Positions 56,476 to 64,000 of a DNA stretch of 64,000 bases are shown here, piece by piece. The notes beneath the pieces are model-generated. The model made no database searches. It was not told the origin of the DNA and was given only the letters and a program-made list of their open reading frames with translations. Within the stretch, counting starts at the first letter, position 1. Each line of letters opens with the position of its first letter. This DNA is from Rhodococcus sp. RD6.2 (lineage in GTDB: Bacteria; Actinomycetota; Actinomycetes; Mycobacteriales; Mycobacteriaceae). The stretch spans positions 124,001 through 188,000 of the forward strand of contig NZ_CVQP01000012.1 in NCBI RefSeq assembly GCF_001040705.1, given 5' to 3'. The translations under genes were made by a program, and so were the position numbers.

Positions 56476-56910
56476 GTGGGACAGGTCAGCGCCAGCAGTT
56501 CGGTCGACGTCGGAGCGGCCCCGGAGGCGGCACTCGCCGCGGTCGCGGACTACCAGACCGTGCGTCCGCGGATCCTGAGCGAGCACTACTACGACTACTC
56601 GGTGGTCGAGGGCGGCCAGGGGACCGGCACTGTCGTGGCCTGGTCGCTCAAGGCGACGGAGAAGCGGACCCGCCACGTGAAGGCCACGATCACCGTCGCG
56701 GGCGACACCGTCACCGAGACCGACGCCAACTCCAGCATGGTGACCACCTGGACGGTGACCCCGAACGGGTCCGGTTCCACGGTGACGACGACCACGACGT
56801 GGACGGGCGCGGGCGGCATCGGCGGATTCTTCGAGAAGATCTTCGCGCCGCTTGGCCTGAAGAAGATCCAGGCTGCTGTTCTCGCGAATCTCGCGCGCGA
56901 ACTGGCCTAA
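56476..56910 (+). CDS. SRPBCC-superfamily protein
   Basis: 144 residues with the START/Bet v1-like helix-grip pattern: SSSVDVGAAPEAALAAVADYQTVRPRIL, strands rich in Thr/Val (SSMVTTWTVTPNGSGSTVTTTTTW) and a long C-terminal helix (FEKIFAPLGLKKIQAAVLANLARELA). Such proteins hold a small hydrophobic ligand. It corresponds to the Rv3718c position in mycobacterial gene order. A GTG start with GAGGAGAG upstream. It overlaps the convergent amidase gene by four bases. Confidence 0.8.
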   Translation: MGQVSASSSVDVGAAPEAALAAVADYQTVRPRILSEHYYDYSVVEGGQGTGTVVAWSLKATEKRTRHVKATITVAGDTVTETDANSSMVTTWTVTPNGSGSTVTTTTTWTGAGGIGGFFEKIFAPLGLKKIQAAVLANLARELA

Positions 56911-57761
56911 CTCCCCCCGAGATACTCGGCGATGCCGTGCACCACGGCGAGTGCGTAGCGCTCGCGCCCGGCATCGCCAGTCATCTGCACTGCTTCCAGT
57001 GGATTGCGCATGTTTCCGAGTTCGACCAGGATCGATGGCCGCTGGGACAGATTCAGTCCGGCCAGGTCGGAGCGCGGCAGCAGTCCGTCGTCACCGATGT
57101 AGGTCGCCGGTACCAGTCCGCGGTCGACGAGCGCGTCGCGCATCGTCTCGGCGAACTCGACGGACGCGCCTGCCTGCACGTCGTTCAGGGGTGGCGCGGA
57201 ATAGCTGACATGGAATCCCTGGTCGTCGGTGTCTGCGCCGTCGGCGTGGATCGCGACGACGGCGTCGGCCCCGGACGCGTTCGCGGTTGCGGCGCGCTCG
57301 TCGACGCAACTGCCGACGGAGGTGTCGTCCGGCCGGCTCATCTCGACACGGGCGCCCCGGAACTCGAGTTCGGTGCGCATCAGCCCGGCAACCTGCCAGG
57401 TGAAGGTGTGCTCGGGATAGCCGGTCGCGGTGGACGTGCCCGTGGTCTGGCAGTCCTTGGTGCCGCCGCGACCGGTGGGGACCTGCGCGGTGATCGCCGC
57501 GTCGTGCGACCCACTGTGTCCGGGGTCCAGGAAGACGGTCTTGCCGACGAGGGCCCGGTCGGCCGCGGTGCCGGTGGCTCCGCGTTCGGACCCGATGCGA
57601 GGTGCGGGTGCGGCGGGTTCGGCCGCGGTGACCACGTCGTCGGTGGGGATGGTGCAGGCGGACAGCGTGAACACGATCGCGCCTCCGCACGCGACGGCGC
57701 GCCCGAGGTTACGGGCGAGGGTGGCGGCGCTCGGACCGCGAGGCCGGGACGTCGCTTGCAC
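56907..57761 (-). CDS. N-acetylmuramoyl-L-alanine amidase (Rv3717-like lipoprotein)
   Basis: 284 residues. A signal peptide with lipobox L-S-A-C (Cys36) is followed by an Amidase_3 domain. Zinc/catalytic residues are seen in VFLDPGHSG, a Glu in GYPEHTFTW, VVAIHADG and the catalytic Glu in ILVELGNMRN. It cleaves the amide between muramic acid and the stem peptide in the cell wall, for growth or recycling. The GTG start lies 61 bases from the divergent ybaB-recR operon, as in M. tuberculosis. Confidence 0.88.
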   Translation of the reverse strand: MQATSRPRGPSAATLARNLGRAVACGGAIVFTLSACTIPTDDVVTAAEPAAPAPRIGSERGATGTAADRALVGKTVFLDPGHSGSHDAAITAQVPTGRGGTKDCQTTGTSTATGYPEHTFTWQVAGLMRTELEFRGARVEMSRPDDTSVGSCVDERAATANASGADAVVAIHADGADTDDQGFHVSYSAPPLNDVQAGASVEFAETMRDALVDRGLVPATYIGDDGLLPRSDLAGLNLSQRPSILVELGNMRNPLEAVQMTGDAGRERYALAVVHGIAEYLGGS

Positions 57762-57821
57762 GCGCTCACCGTAGCCGGGTGCGTCTACGCTGGCGTGTAA
57801 ACACGCAGAAAGGACCACAAC

Positions 57822-58145
57822 GTGCAGCCCGGTGGACAACCCGATATGCAGCAGCTTCTCGCGCAGGCTCAGCAGATGCAGCAGCAGCTGATGGCGGCGC
57901 AGGCCGAGATCGCCCAGACCGAGGTCACCGGTCAGGCCGGTGGCGGGCTCGTGACCGCCACCGTCAAGGGCACCGGTGAGGTCGTGGCACTGGCGATCGA
58001 TCCCAAGGTCGTCGATCCCGAGGACGTCGAGACCCTGCAGGATCTGGTGATCGGCGCGATCGCGGACGCGTCGAGCAAGGCCCAGGAAATCGCGGCGGGG
58101 AAGCTCGGTCCGCTCGCGGGTGGCATGCCCGGCCTCCCGTTCTAG
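57822..58145 (+). CDS. ybaB: YbaB/EbfC-family nucleoid-associated protein
   Basis: 107 residues. Gln/Met-rich N-terminal helix ([22 protein letters not shown]), then the core [44 protein letters not shown], and a Gly/Pro tail (GGMPGLPF). It binds DNA as a dimer and commonly precedes recR. GTG start with AGAAAGGA upstream; recR begins 12 bases after its stop. Confidence 0.93.
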   Translation: MQPGGQPDMQQLLAQAQQMQQQLMAAQAEIAQTEVTGQAGGGLVTATVKGTGEVVALAIDPKVVDPEDVETLQDLVIGAIADASSKAQEIAAGKLGPLAGGMPGLPF

Positions 58146-58157
58146 GCGAGGCGGGGA

Positions 58158-58766
58158 GTGTACGAGGGTCCCGTTCAGGATCTGATCGACGAACTCGGCA
58201 AACTGCCGGGGGTCGGCCCGAAGAGTGCGCAGCGGATCGCCTTCCACCTGCTCGGTGTCGAACCGCCGGAGATCGAGCGACTGCAGAACGCGTTGCAGCG
58301 GATTCGTGACGGTGTGCAGTTCTGTGTCGTGTGCGGCACGGTGTCCGACAAGGAACGGTGCCGGATCTGCTCCGACGACCGCCGCGACCGCACCGTCATC
58401 TGTGTGGTGGAGGAGCCGAAGGACGTCCAGGCCGTGGAGCGGACGCGGGAGTTCCGGGGGCGCTACCACGTGCTCGGTGGCGCGCTCGACCCGCTCAGCG
58501 GCATCGGGCCGGATCAATTGCGTATCCGGGAGTTGTTGGCGCGCATCGGGAACCAGGAGGACGGCGTCGACGTCGCGGAGGTCATCATCGCGACCGACCC
58601 GAACACGGAGGGCGAGGCCACGGCCACGTACCTGGTGCGGATGCTGCGCGACTTCCCGGGGCTGACGGTTACTCGGCTGGCGTCCGGTCTGCCGATGGGC
58701 GGCGACCTCGAGTTCGCGGACGAGCTCACCCTGGGTCGGGCGCTGTCGGGCCGACGCACGATGTGA
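58158..58766 (+). CDS. recR: Recombination mediator protein
   Basis: 202 residues. An N-terminal helix-hairpin-helix ([24 protein letters not shown]), a zinc finger with Cys56, 59, 68 and 71 and a Toprim domain ([29 protein letters not shown]) are in the usual order. The C-terminus ends in [20 protein letters not shown]. RecR works with RecF/RecO to load RecA on gaps. GTG start, in operon with ybaB. Confidence 0.95.
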   Translation: MYEGPVQDLIDELGKLPGVGPKSAQRIAFHLLGVEPPEIERLQNALQRIRDGVQFCVVCGTVSDKERCRICSDDRRDRTVICVVEEPKDVQAVERTREFRGRYHVLGGALDPLSGIGPDQLRIRELLARIGNQEDGVDVAEVIIATDPNTEGEATATYLVRMLRDFPGLTVTRLASGLPMGGDLEFADELTLGRALSGRRTM

Positions 58767-58791
58767 CGCCTGCCCGGGGCTCGGTGCCGGG

Positions 58792-59718
58792 TCAGGGGCC
58801 GTCCGATTCGGGATCGGGCGGCGGTGCGGGCGGGGTCGTCGGGTCCATGGCGAGGCGCAGCGCGTTCACCAGGAACGACAGCGCGGCCGACTCGGTCGCA
58901 CCGTTGCGGACGACGCCGCACACGGGCACCCGCAGCCGGTTGTTCGCCTCCCGCATCACCCGCAGCCCGGGCCGCGGCGCGTTGGCGCTGACCGTGGAGG
59001 CGAACAGCACCGTCCACGCCCGTGGGTTGGTGATGACGTCGAGCGTCGCGGTGTGGTCGCGGGCGATCGGTGGTCCCAGTTGAACCCGCCGCCCGACCTC
59101 GACGAACGCGTCTTCGACGACGCTGTGGATCAGGACCTGGCTGCTCCGCGGCGGTAGCAGCAGCGGGTAGTGGGCGAGGTCGCCGAGATCGACGGTGGAG
59201 AAGGCGGACTGCGGGTGCTGACTCGAGGTCACGACCAGGAGGTCCTCGATGCCGAGCTCCACCGTTTCGAGACCCGGCCTGTCCAGGTCGCCGCGGATCA
59301 GAGCGAGATCGGCGTCGCCCGACGCGACGGCGTCGATCCGGTCCGCGAAGCTCTTGATGACGAACTCGATGTCCAGGTCGGGGTAGCGGCTGCGGACGCG
59401 GGCAATCGCGTCGAGGCTTTGCGGTGCGAAGCTCATGTTCGCGCAGATCCGGATGCGGTTGCGCGGTTCCTTCGCGACGGCGAGCGCCCGGACCTCGAGG
59501 TGCTGCACCTCCTGCGCGATCGGGACCAGGCGTAATCCGGCCGCGGTCGGTTTCACGACGCGGGTCGACCGGTCGAACAGGGTTGTCCCCAGCTCTTGTT
59601 CGAGCTTCGCGATCTGGTGGCTGATCGCGGATTGGGAGATGAAGCACTTCTCGGCCGCGCGACTGAAGCTCAATTCCTCGCTCACTGCGAGGAAGTAGCG
59701 CAATTGACGGAAGTCCAC
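58792..59718 (-). CDS. LysR-family transcriptional regulator
   Basis: 308 residues. The N-terminal winged helix DFRQLRYFLAVSEELSFSRAAEKCFISQSAISHQIAKLEQELG is followed by a linker and a substrate-binding domain. A Pro/Asp-rich tail ends the protein. GTG start. It is divergent from a type II NADH dehydrogenase gene, and the 106-base gap holds a TTAT-N11-ATAA box, so it probably controls itself and that gene. The co-inducer is unknown. Confidence 0.88.
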   Translation of the reverse strand: MDFRQLRYFLAVSEELSFSRAAEKCFISQSAISHQIAKLEQELGTTLFDRSTRVVKPTAAGLRLVPIAQEVQHLEVRALAVAKEPRNRIRICANMSFAPQSLDAIARVRSRYPDLDIEFVIKSFADRIDAVASGDADLALIRGDLDRPGLETVELGIEDLLVVTSSQHPQSAFSTVDLGDLAHYPLLLPPRSSQVLIHSVVEDAFVEVGRRVQLGPPIARDHTATLDVITNPRAWTVLFASTVSANAPRPGLRVMREANNRLRVPVCGVVRNGATESAALSFLVNALRLAMDPTTPPAPPPDPESDGP

Positions 59719-59731
59719 CAGACGATCTTAC

Positions 59732-59750
59732 TTATGAGCAATCGAGATAA
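59732..59750. promoter_or_regulatory. LysR-type T-N11-A box
   Basis: TTAT, 11 bases, ATAA form the dyad expected for a LysR regulator binding site, 14 bases before the regulator start. A further TTGCTCTCATAA at 59805-59816, next to the dehydrogenase start, is an imperfect reverse copy of TTATGAGCAA at 59732-59741 and may be the second half of the control region. Confidence 0.5.
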
Positions 59751-59824
59751 CTGTCTGCCGTATATCACGGTTACATGGCGGAACCGACTCGGAACTACTT
59801 AGCGTTGCTCTCATAACTGATTCA

Positions 59825-61252
59825 ATGGCGATTCAGCAGGAGGAAACCGTGGGTGAGGCAGTGGCCGCCGAGGTCGACAAGGACCACACAGAAACCGTCA
59901 TCGTGGGGTCCGGATTCGGCGCCCTCGCGACGGCGAAGAAGCTGGCCAAGGCAGGCAGGCCCTTCGTGCTGATCTCGGAGACCACCGAACACCTCTTCCA
60001 GCCCCTGCTGTACCAGGTGGCGACCGGCGTCCTCTCGGCAGGCGAGATCGCCCCGTCGGTGCGCGCGATCCTCCAGGACTACCCGAAGGCGGACGTCCGG
60101 CTCGGCCGGGTCGTCGGCGTCGACGCCGAGGCCAAGGAGCTGGTGTACGAGGCCGCAGGCGAGCGCCACACGATCGGTTACGACACCCTCGTCGCCGCGA
60201 CCGGTGCCCGTCAGTCCTACTTCGGCCGCGACGAGTTCGCCAAGGTCACCTACGCGCTGAAGACCGTCAACGACGCGAAGCGGCTGCGGGACCAGATCGT
60301 GCGGTGCTTCGAGGAGGCGCACACGACCTCCGACGCCGAGCGCGCCAAGAACCTGCTGAGCTTCATCGTGATCGGCGCGGGCGCGACGGGCGTCGAGCTC
60401 GCGGGCCAGATCAAGGAACTCGCCGGACGCTACTTCGAGCAGTCGATCCGCGGCATCACCGCCGCCGACGTCACCGTCACCCTCGTCGAGGGTGCGGGCG
60501 TCGCGATGCCCGCCTACGGCGGCAAGCTCAGCGAATACACCAAGGCCTCGCTGGAGAAGGCGGGCGTCGAGGTCGTGCTCAACACCCTCGTCACCGACAT
60601 CGACGCGCACGGCGCCACCCTCAAGGCGCATGGCGAAACCGAGGGCGTCCGGCGTACCGCCGAGACCGTCATCTGGTCGGCGGGCGTGCAGGCCAACGAC
60701 TTCGCCGCGGTCCTCGCCGAGCAGACCGGGTGCGACACCGACCGCGCCGGTCGACTGCTCGTCAACCCCGACCTCACCGTCGGTGGCCGCGCCGACATCT
60801 TCGCCGTCGGCGACATGACCTCGCTGAACAACCTGCCCGGTCAGTCGCCGGTCGCGATGCAGGGTGGACGCCACGTCGCACGCACCATCCTCGGCAAGAC
60901 CAAGCGCGGGACCCCCTTCAAGTTCCGCGACAAGGGCAGCATGGCCATCATCAACCGGTTCCGTGCGGTGACGAAGGTCAAGAACATCGAGCTGACGGGT
61001 GCCCTCGCGTGGGTGCTGTGGCTGGCCGTGCACATGGTGTACCTGGTGGGCTTCCGTAACCGCTACGTCGCCGTGATGTCGTGGATGGGGTCGTTCCTCG
61101 GCCACCGTCGGCCGCACTTCCACTACGCGCAGGAGCCGCAGCGCATCGCGGAACCGACTGCGTCGGACGACGAGGCAGTCGAGGCGATCGCACCCGAGGT
61201 GATCACGAGCGTGGTGCCCGCCGAGCGCAAGGAGCCGGTGACGGTCTCCTGA
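59825..61252 (+). CDS. ndh: Type II NADH dehydrogenase
   Basis: 475 residues. The FAD motif VIVGSGFGALATAKKLAKAG and the NADH motif FIVIGAGATGVELAGQI are both present, as are HLFQPLLYQVATG, TAETVIWSAGVQA and IFAVGDMTSLNNLPGQSPVAMQGG. A C-terminal amphipathic/membrane segment (GALAWVLWLAVHMVYLVGF) anchors it. It passes electrons from NADH to menaquinone without proton pumping. An AGGAGG precedes an internal GTG nine codons in, so the true start may be 59849. Probably controlled by the divergent LysR protein. Confidence 0.92.
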   Translation: MAIQQEETVGEAVAAEVDKDHTETVIVGSGFGALATAKKLAKAGRPFVLISETTEHLFQPLLYQVATGVLSAGEIAPSVRAILQDYPKADVRLGRVVGVDAEAKELVYEAAGERHTIGYDTLVAATGARQSYFGRDEFAKVTYALKTVNDAKRLRDQIVRCFEEAHTTSDAERAKNLLSFIVIGAGATGVELAGQIKELAGRYFEQSIRGITAADVTVTLVEGAGVAMPAYGGKLSEYTKASLEKAGVEVVLNTLVTDIDAHGATLKAHGETEGVRRTAETVIWSAGVQANDFAAVLAEQTGCDTDRAGRLLVNPDLTVGGRADIFAVGDMTSLNNLPGQSPVAMQGGRHVARTILGKTKRGTPFKFRDKGSMAIINRFRAVTKVKNIELTGALAWVLWLAVHMVYLVGFRNRYVAVMSWMGSFLGHRRPHFHYAQEPQRIAEPTASDDEAVEAIAPEVITSVVPAERKEPVTVS

Positions 61253-61270
61253 CCACCCGGCCAAGTCCGC

Positions 61271-61309
61271 CGTACGGCCGCGTCCCCGATTCGGGGCCGC
61301 GGCCGTACG
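61271..61309 (+). terminator. Two-part hairpin after ndh
   Basis: A 12-bp stem (61271-61282 with 61298-61309) encloses a second 5-bp stem (61284-61288 with 61292-61296). It lies 18 bases after the ndh stop. Confidence 0.7.
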
Positions 61310-61374
61310 CGTACCGGGCGGGGAATATCGCGGGTGTGCCTGCCGTTGTCCGGGACTGTCGCGAAAGGAGCCGC

Positions 61375-62220
61375 ATGACAGTCGATTCCGCACCTGTCGG
61401 AACTCAGGCACTCGGTGTCGACGACGTGCTCGCCGGGTTGCGGTGGCGATGCGCGAGGGGGGAGGTCGTGCGCCTCGAGGCCTGCCGGAGTCGGCGAGTC
61501 GAGGACGGCGAGTCGAGTGCCGCGCTGGTCGTGGACGGGTTGGTCCGTGTCGAGGACCTGGGTGATCCGCAGGACCTGGCGCCGGGTGACTTCCTCTTCG
61601 TGCCGCACGGTCACGGCCACACGATGCGGGCGCTGTCGGAGGCGACGATCCTGCGCGTGCGGATGGTCCCGGCCGGCACCTCGGGTGCACTGGACGCCCT
61701 GCCCCGCCGGGTGATCCTCACCGAGTTCGCCGAGCACGAGCCGACGGCGCACACACTGTTGCGGAACCTGGTCGAGGGCGGTGGTCACCCACACGGCGTT
61801 CTCCGCGACCGCGTCGCCACCCTGATCGCATCGATCGCGGTGTCGTCGTGGCATGCCCGCGGATGCGCGCCGAACCGGTGGCTGCTGCGAGTGGACGACC
61901 CCGGGCTGGCACGTGCTGTCGCGGCGATACACGCCGAGCCGGGCCGCGAGTGGACCGTGGAAGCGCTCGCCCGTGTGGCGCTCGCGTCCCGGTCCGGGTT
62001 CGCTGCCCGGTTCACCGCGGCGACCGGACAACCTCCGGGCCGCTACCTGTCCGCCGTCAGAATCGAACAGGCGCAGCGGATGCTGGCGCGGAGGGATGTC
62101 TCGGTCGCCGCGGTCGCACACCGGCTCGGCTATGGTTCCGACACCGCTTTCGGCCGGGCGTTCCGCAGGCACACCGGGGTCACGCCGTCCGTGTGGCAGC
62201 GTCAACGCGGCCGAGGGTGA
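61375..62220 (+). CDS. AraC-family transcriptional regulator with cupin-like sensor
   Basis: 281 residues. The first ~110 form a cupin-like ligand domain (ALVVDGLVRVEDLG, APGDFLFVPHGHGHTM). The C-terminal double HTH reads WTVEALARVALASRSGFAARFTAATGQPP and VAAVAHRLGYGSDTAFGRAFRRHTGVTPSVW. It resembles regulators annotated as AraC with a cupin_6 domain, often next to exporters. AAAGGAG precedes the ATG. Its 3' end overlaps the convergent MFS gene by 41 bases, the likely target by neighbourhood. Confidence 0.88.
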   Translation: MTVDSAPVGTQALGVDDVLAGLRWRCARGEVVRLEACRSRRVEDGESSAALVVDGLVRVEDLGDPQDLAPGDFLFVPHGHGHTMRALSEATILRVRMVPAGTSGALDALPRRVILTEFAEHEPTAHTLLRNLVEGGGHPHGVLRDRVATLIASIAVSSWHARGCAPNRWLLRVDDPGLARAVAAIHAEPGREWTVEALARVALASRSGFAARFTAATGQPPGRYLSAVRIEQAQRMLARRDVSVAAVAHRLGYGSDTAFGRAFRRHTGVTPSVWQRQRGRG

Positions 62221-63385
62221 CCCGGACGAGCAGTCCGCCCGCCACCGTGACCACCGCGGCGACCACGTAGGTCACTGCCACTCCGAGTTCGTCCACCCCG
62301 CGCCCGCCGACCGCGGAGCCGAGGATGATCGCGGTCTGGAAGCCGGCGACGAGGAGCCCGCTCCCCGCCTCCACCCGATCCGGCAACACTCGTGTCACCC
62401 AGACCTGGGCGAGGTTCAGCAGTCCGCCGAACGCCGCCCCCCAGACTAGGACCGCGAGATACCCGGGGGCGGGTAGTCCGGCGGACACCGCTACCGCCAG
62501 CACGGACAGCCCGATCGCTCCGGGCACGGCCACCAGCAGCGGCTGCAGCCATCGGTCGGCGAGGCTGCCGAGGACGAAGTTGCCGACGACGCCCCCGGCG
62601 CCGAACAGGGCCAGCAGGATCGCGACGGATTCCGGATCGGCGCCGAGCAGCTCGGCGAGCGCGGGCCGAATGTACGTGAAGCCGGTGAAGTGTCCGGCGA
62701 TGACGGCAACGAACCCGATCAGGCCGAGTGTCACTCCCGGGGATCGGAGCGCGCGTCCCATCGCCGCCCACCCGACTCCTGCGGCGGGTGCGATCGGTGG
62801 CAACGTCAGTCGGACCGCGACGGCCGCGGCGAGCGTCAGGATCGCGGCGACGGCGAAGACGATGCGCCAGCCGGCGAACGTGCCCAGGAGCACTCCGAGG
62901 GGCACCCCGGCCACGGTCGCGAGTGTGGTGCCCGCGTTGACGATCATCATCGCCTTCCCGACGCGGTCGGCGGGCACCAGTTGGGTGACGATCACCAACG
63001 CCATCGACCAGTAGCCGCCGATCGCCAGGCCGAGCAGCAGTCGCGCCAGCATCAACACCGCGATGTTCGGCGCGACCGCGACCAGGATGTTCGAGGCCAC
63101 GGCCGCGACGGTCAGTGCGACCAGGAGGGTGCGCCGGTCCAGCCGGGGGAACAGCGACCCCATCCCGAGGGCGGCGACCAGTGCGGTGAGCGCGGTGACG
63201 CTGACCGACAGCCCGATGACACCCTCGGTGACACCTAGTTGGGTGGCGACGAGGGTCAGCACGCCGGGCGGCAGGAACTCGGCGGTCACCAGGGCGAAGC
63301 TGCCCAGGAACATCGTCGCCAACGCGGGCCAGGCGCGTCGGGTCGGGGTCGCCGCGCGGTCGTCGGCGATCAGGTTGGTTGTCAT
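62180..63385 (-). CDS. MFS drug/sugar exporter (DHA1, AraJ-like)
   Basis: 401 residues, twelve membrane helices. Family motifs include ATMFLGSFALVTAEFLPPGVL in helix one, the motif-A loop GMGSLFPRLDRRTLL, and the motif-C-like GTTLATVAGVPLGVLLGTFAGWR that marks antiporters. It would export small toxic compounds or sugars with protons. ATG 63385 is chosen over a longer frame. The pairing with a cupin-AraC regulator is typical of this exporter group. Confidence 0.88.
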   Translation of the reverse strand: MTTNLIADDRAATPTRRAWPALATMFLGSFALVTAEFLPPGVLTLVATQLGVTEGVIGLSVSVTALTALVAALGMGSLFPRLDRRTLLVALTVAAVASNILVAVAPNIAVLMLARLLLGLAIGGYWSMALVIVTQLVPADRVGKAMMIVNAGTTLATVAGVPLGVLLGTFAGWRIVFAVAAILTLAAAVAVRLTLPPIAPAAGVGWAAMGRALRSPGVTLGLIGFVAVIAGHFTGFTYIRPALAELLGADPESVAILLALFGAGGVVGNFVLGSLADRWLQPLLVAVPGAIGLSVLAVAVSAGLPAPGYLAVLVWGAAFGGLLNLAQVWVTRVLPDRVEAGSGLLVAGFQTAIILGSAVGGRGVDELGVAVTYVVAAVVTVAGGLLVRVTLGRVDAATRTA

Positions 63386-63582
63386 GTTCGATGTCAACAA
63401 CGCGGCCGTGGGATTCACGCCCACCCAGACGCCACACCACTCGATCCAGACGCCAGATCGTCGGGAATCCGGACAAAGCGGTGGTTCTGTCGACGTTGTA
63501 AGTTCGAAATCCTAAGTGTCGACACGTGATCCGGAGTCATGGCTTCCTCGTTTCCGGTACCCGCCGGTGTTAGCGTGCCGCA

Positions 63583-64000
63583 ATGCGCATCCAGCACGGG
63601 GGTTTCTGGGTTCGAATGTGTGTCGCCGCGCTCGCGGTGACGGTCGTGGTCGGTGGCGGAGGCGCCACGGCCGCGGCGCAGTCCAGTGGCAGTGCCGGCG
63701 GCGAGGGGTCCGTCGGCACCGGTTCGTTGACCGACGGCACCGGATCCGACGGCGAGCCGCTCAACGGCACCACGCTCATCACCGGCTCGCTCGGAACCGC
63801 CTCGGTGGCCCGGTCGCCACTCGGGTCCGTGCTGCCACCACTGGTCGACGCAATCGTGCCCGCGCCGAATCCGCCGTACCCGGACCTCGACGCGCTGTGG
63901 CGGGCGATCCTGCCGTCCCCGATCGGGGAGCCGTTCTTCGACAACTTCCCGCCGGGCCTGCCGGGCATGGCGAACGGCCAGATCATCGAGGTCCGCGACG
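63583..64000 (+). CDS. Secreted lipase family protein, 3' part outside the window
   Basis: The frame starts with an ATG at 63583 and stays open for 139 codons to the window end. A signal peptide (VRMCVAALAVTVVVGGGGATAAAQ) is followed by a Gly/Ser/Thr-rich linker. The sequence FDNFPPGLPGMANGQIIEVRD near the edge (with EPF before it) matches the first conserved block of secretory lipases of the LIP family in mycolata, which run to about 400-450 residues. The catalytic Ser lies beyond the window. It is a plain truncation by the window, not a broken gene. Confidence 0.75.
   Translation, partial: MRIQHGGFWVRMCVAALAVTVVVGGGGATAAAQSSGSAGGEGSVGTGSLTDGTGSDGEPLNGTTLITGSLGTASVARSPLGSVLPPLVDAIVPAPNPPYPDLDALWRAILPSPIGEPFFDNFPPGLPGMANGQIIEVRD

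Overview
The window is chromosomal DNA of a high-G+C, mycolic-acid-containing actinobacterium. Rhodococcus, Gordonia or Nocardia are the likeliest genera; the species cannot be fixed by reading. The reasons are the three antigen-85-type mycolyltransferases, the 10-methyl-branched (tuberculostearic) fatty acid gene pair, the mycobacterial gene order recR-ybaB-amidase-SRPBCC-FAD oxidase-methyltransferase and dnaX/ffs/aminotransferase, an ESX-type substrate gene, frequent GTG starts and ATGA/GTGA overlaps. Most genes are ordinary core genes. Convergent neighbours often overlap at their 3' ends.

Region 1-3.9 kb is accessory. It opens with a cut phosphoribosyltransferase gene, integrase-arm-like repeats and a lone 3' end of a tRNA followed by a strong terminator. 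This looks like the right attachment junction of an integrated element that lies mostly outside the window. After it come a lipoprotein, an XRE/MmyB-type regulator with palindromes at its start, and an alpha/beta hydrolase. Region 3.9-8.5 kb holds exported proteins, two tandem mycolyltransferases and the aromatic/histidinol-phosphate aminotransferase. Region 8.6-19.5 kb has tRNA-Ser(GCT), tRNA-Arg(ACG), a PepSY membrane protein, a zinc alcohol dehydrogenase, tyrA, tadA with its partner, tRNA-Ser(CGA), a third mycolyltransferase behind a good iron (IdeR/DtxR-like) box, a YceI protein and a sterol-desaturase-like enzyme. Region 19.7-27.1 kb has an EspC-like/alpha-beta-hydrolase pair (probable type VII substrate), an orphan ssuD with an Rrf2 regulator, and a heterodimeric ABC exporter.

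Region 27.1-32.6 kb gathers three genes of queuosine salvage: tgt, a YhhQ-type precursor transporter and gluQRS. No queuosine synthesis genes are seen in the window. Then come tRNA-Ser(GGA), the 4.5S RNA (ffs), an Rv3722c-type aspartate aminotransferase and an HhH-GPD protein.

Region 35.6-38.1 kb stands out. It is a G+C-poor two-gene operon, coding for a HEPN-domain protein (candidate RNase) and a P-loop NTPase. It is inserted exactly behind the HhH-GPD gene and ends in a diverged copy of that gene's last ~30 codons. This is the best candidate for an undescribed (probably anti-phage) system here.

Region 38.2-64 kb returns to core content: a membrane alpha/beta hydrolase, amt, dnaX, an HSL-type esterase, a two-component system, the fadA-fadB beta-oxidation pair, the branched-fatty-acid pair, an N-acetylmuramoyl-alanine amidase, ybaB-recR, a LysR regulator divergent from a type II NADH dehydrogenase, an AraC regulator, an MFS exporter, and the start of a secreted lipase cut by the window edge.
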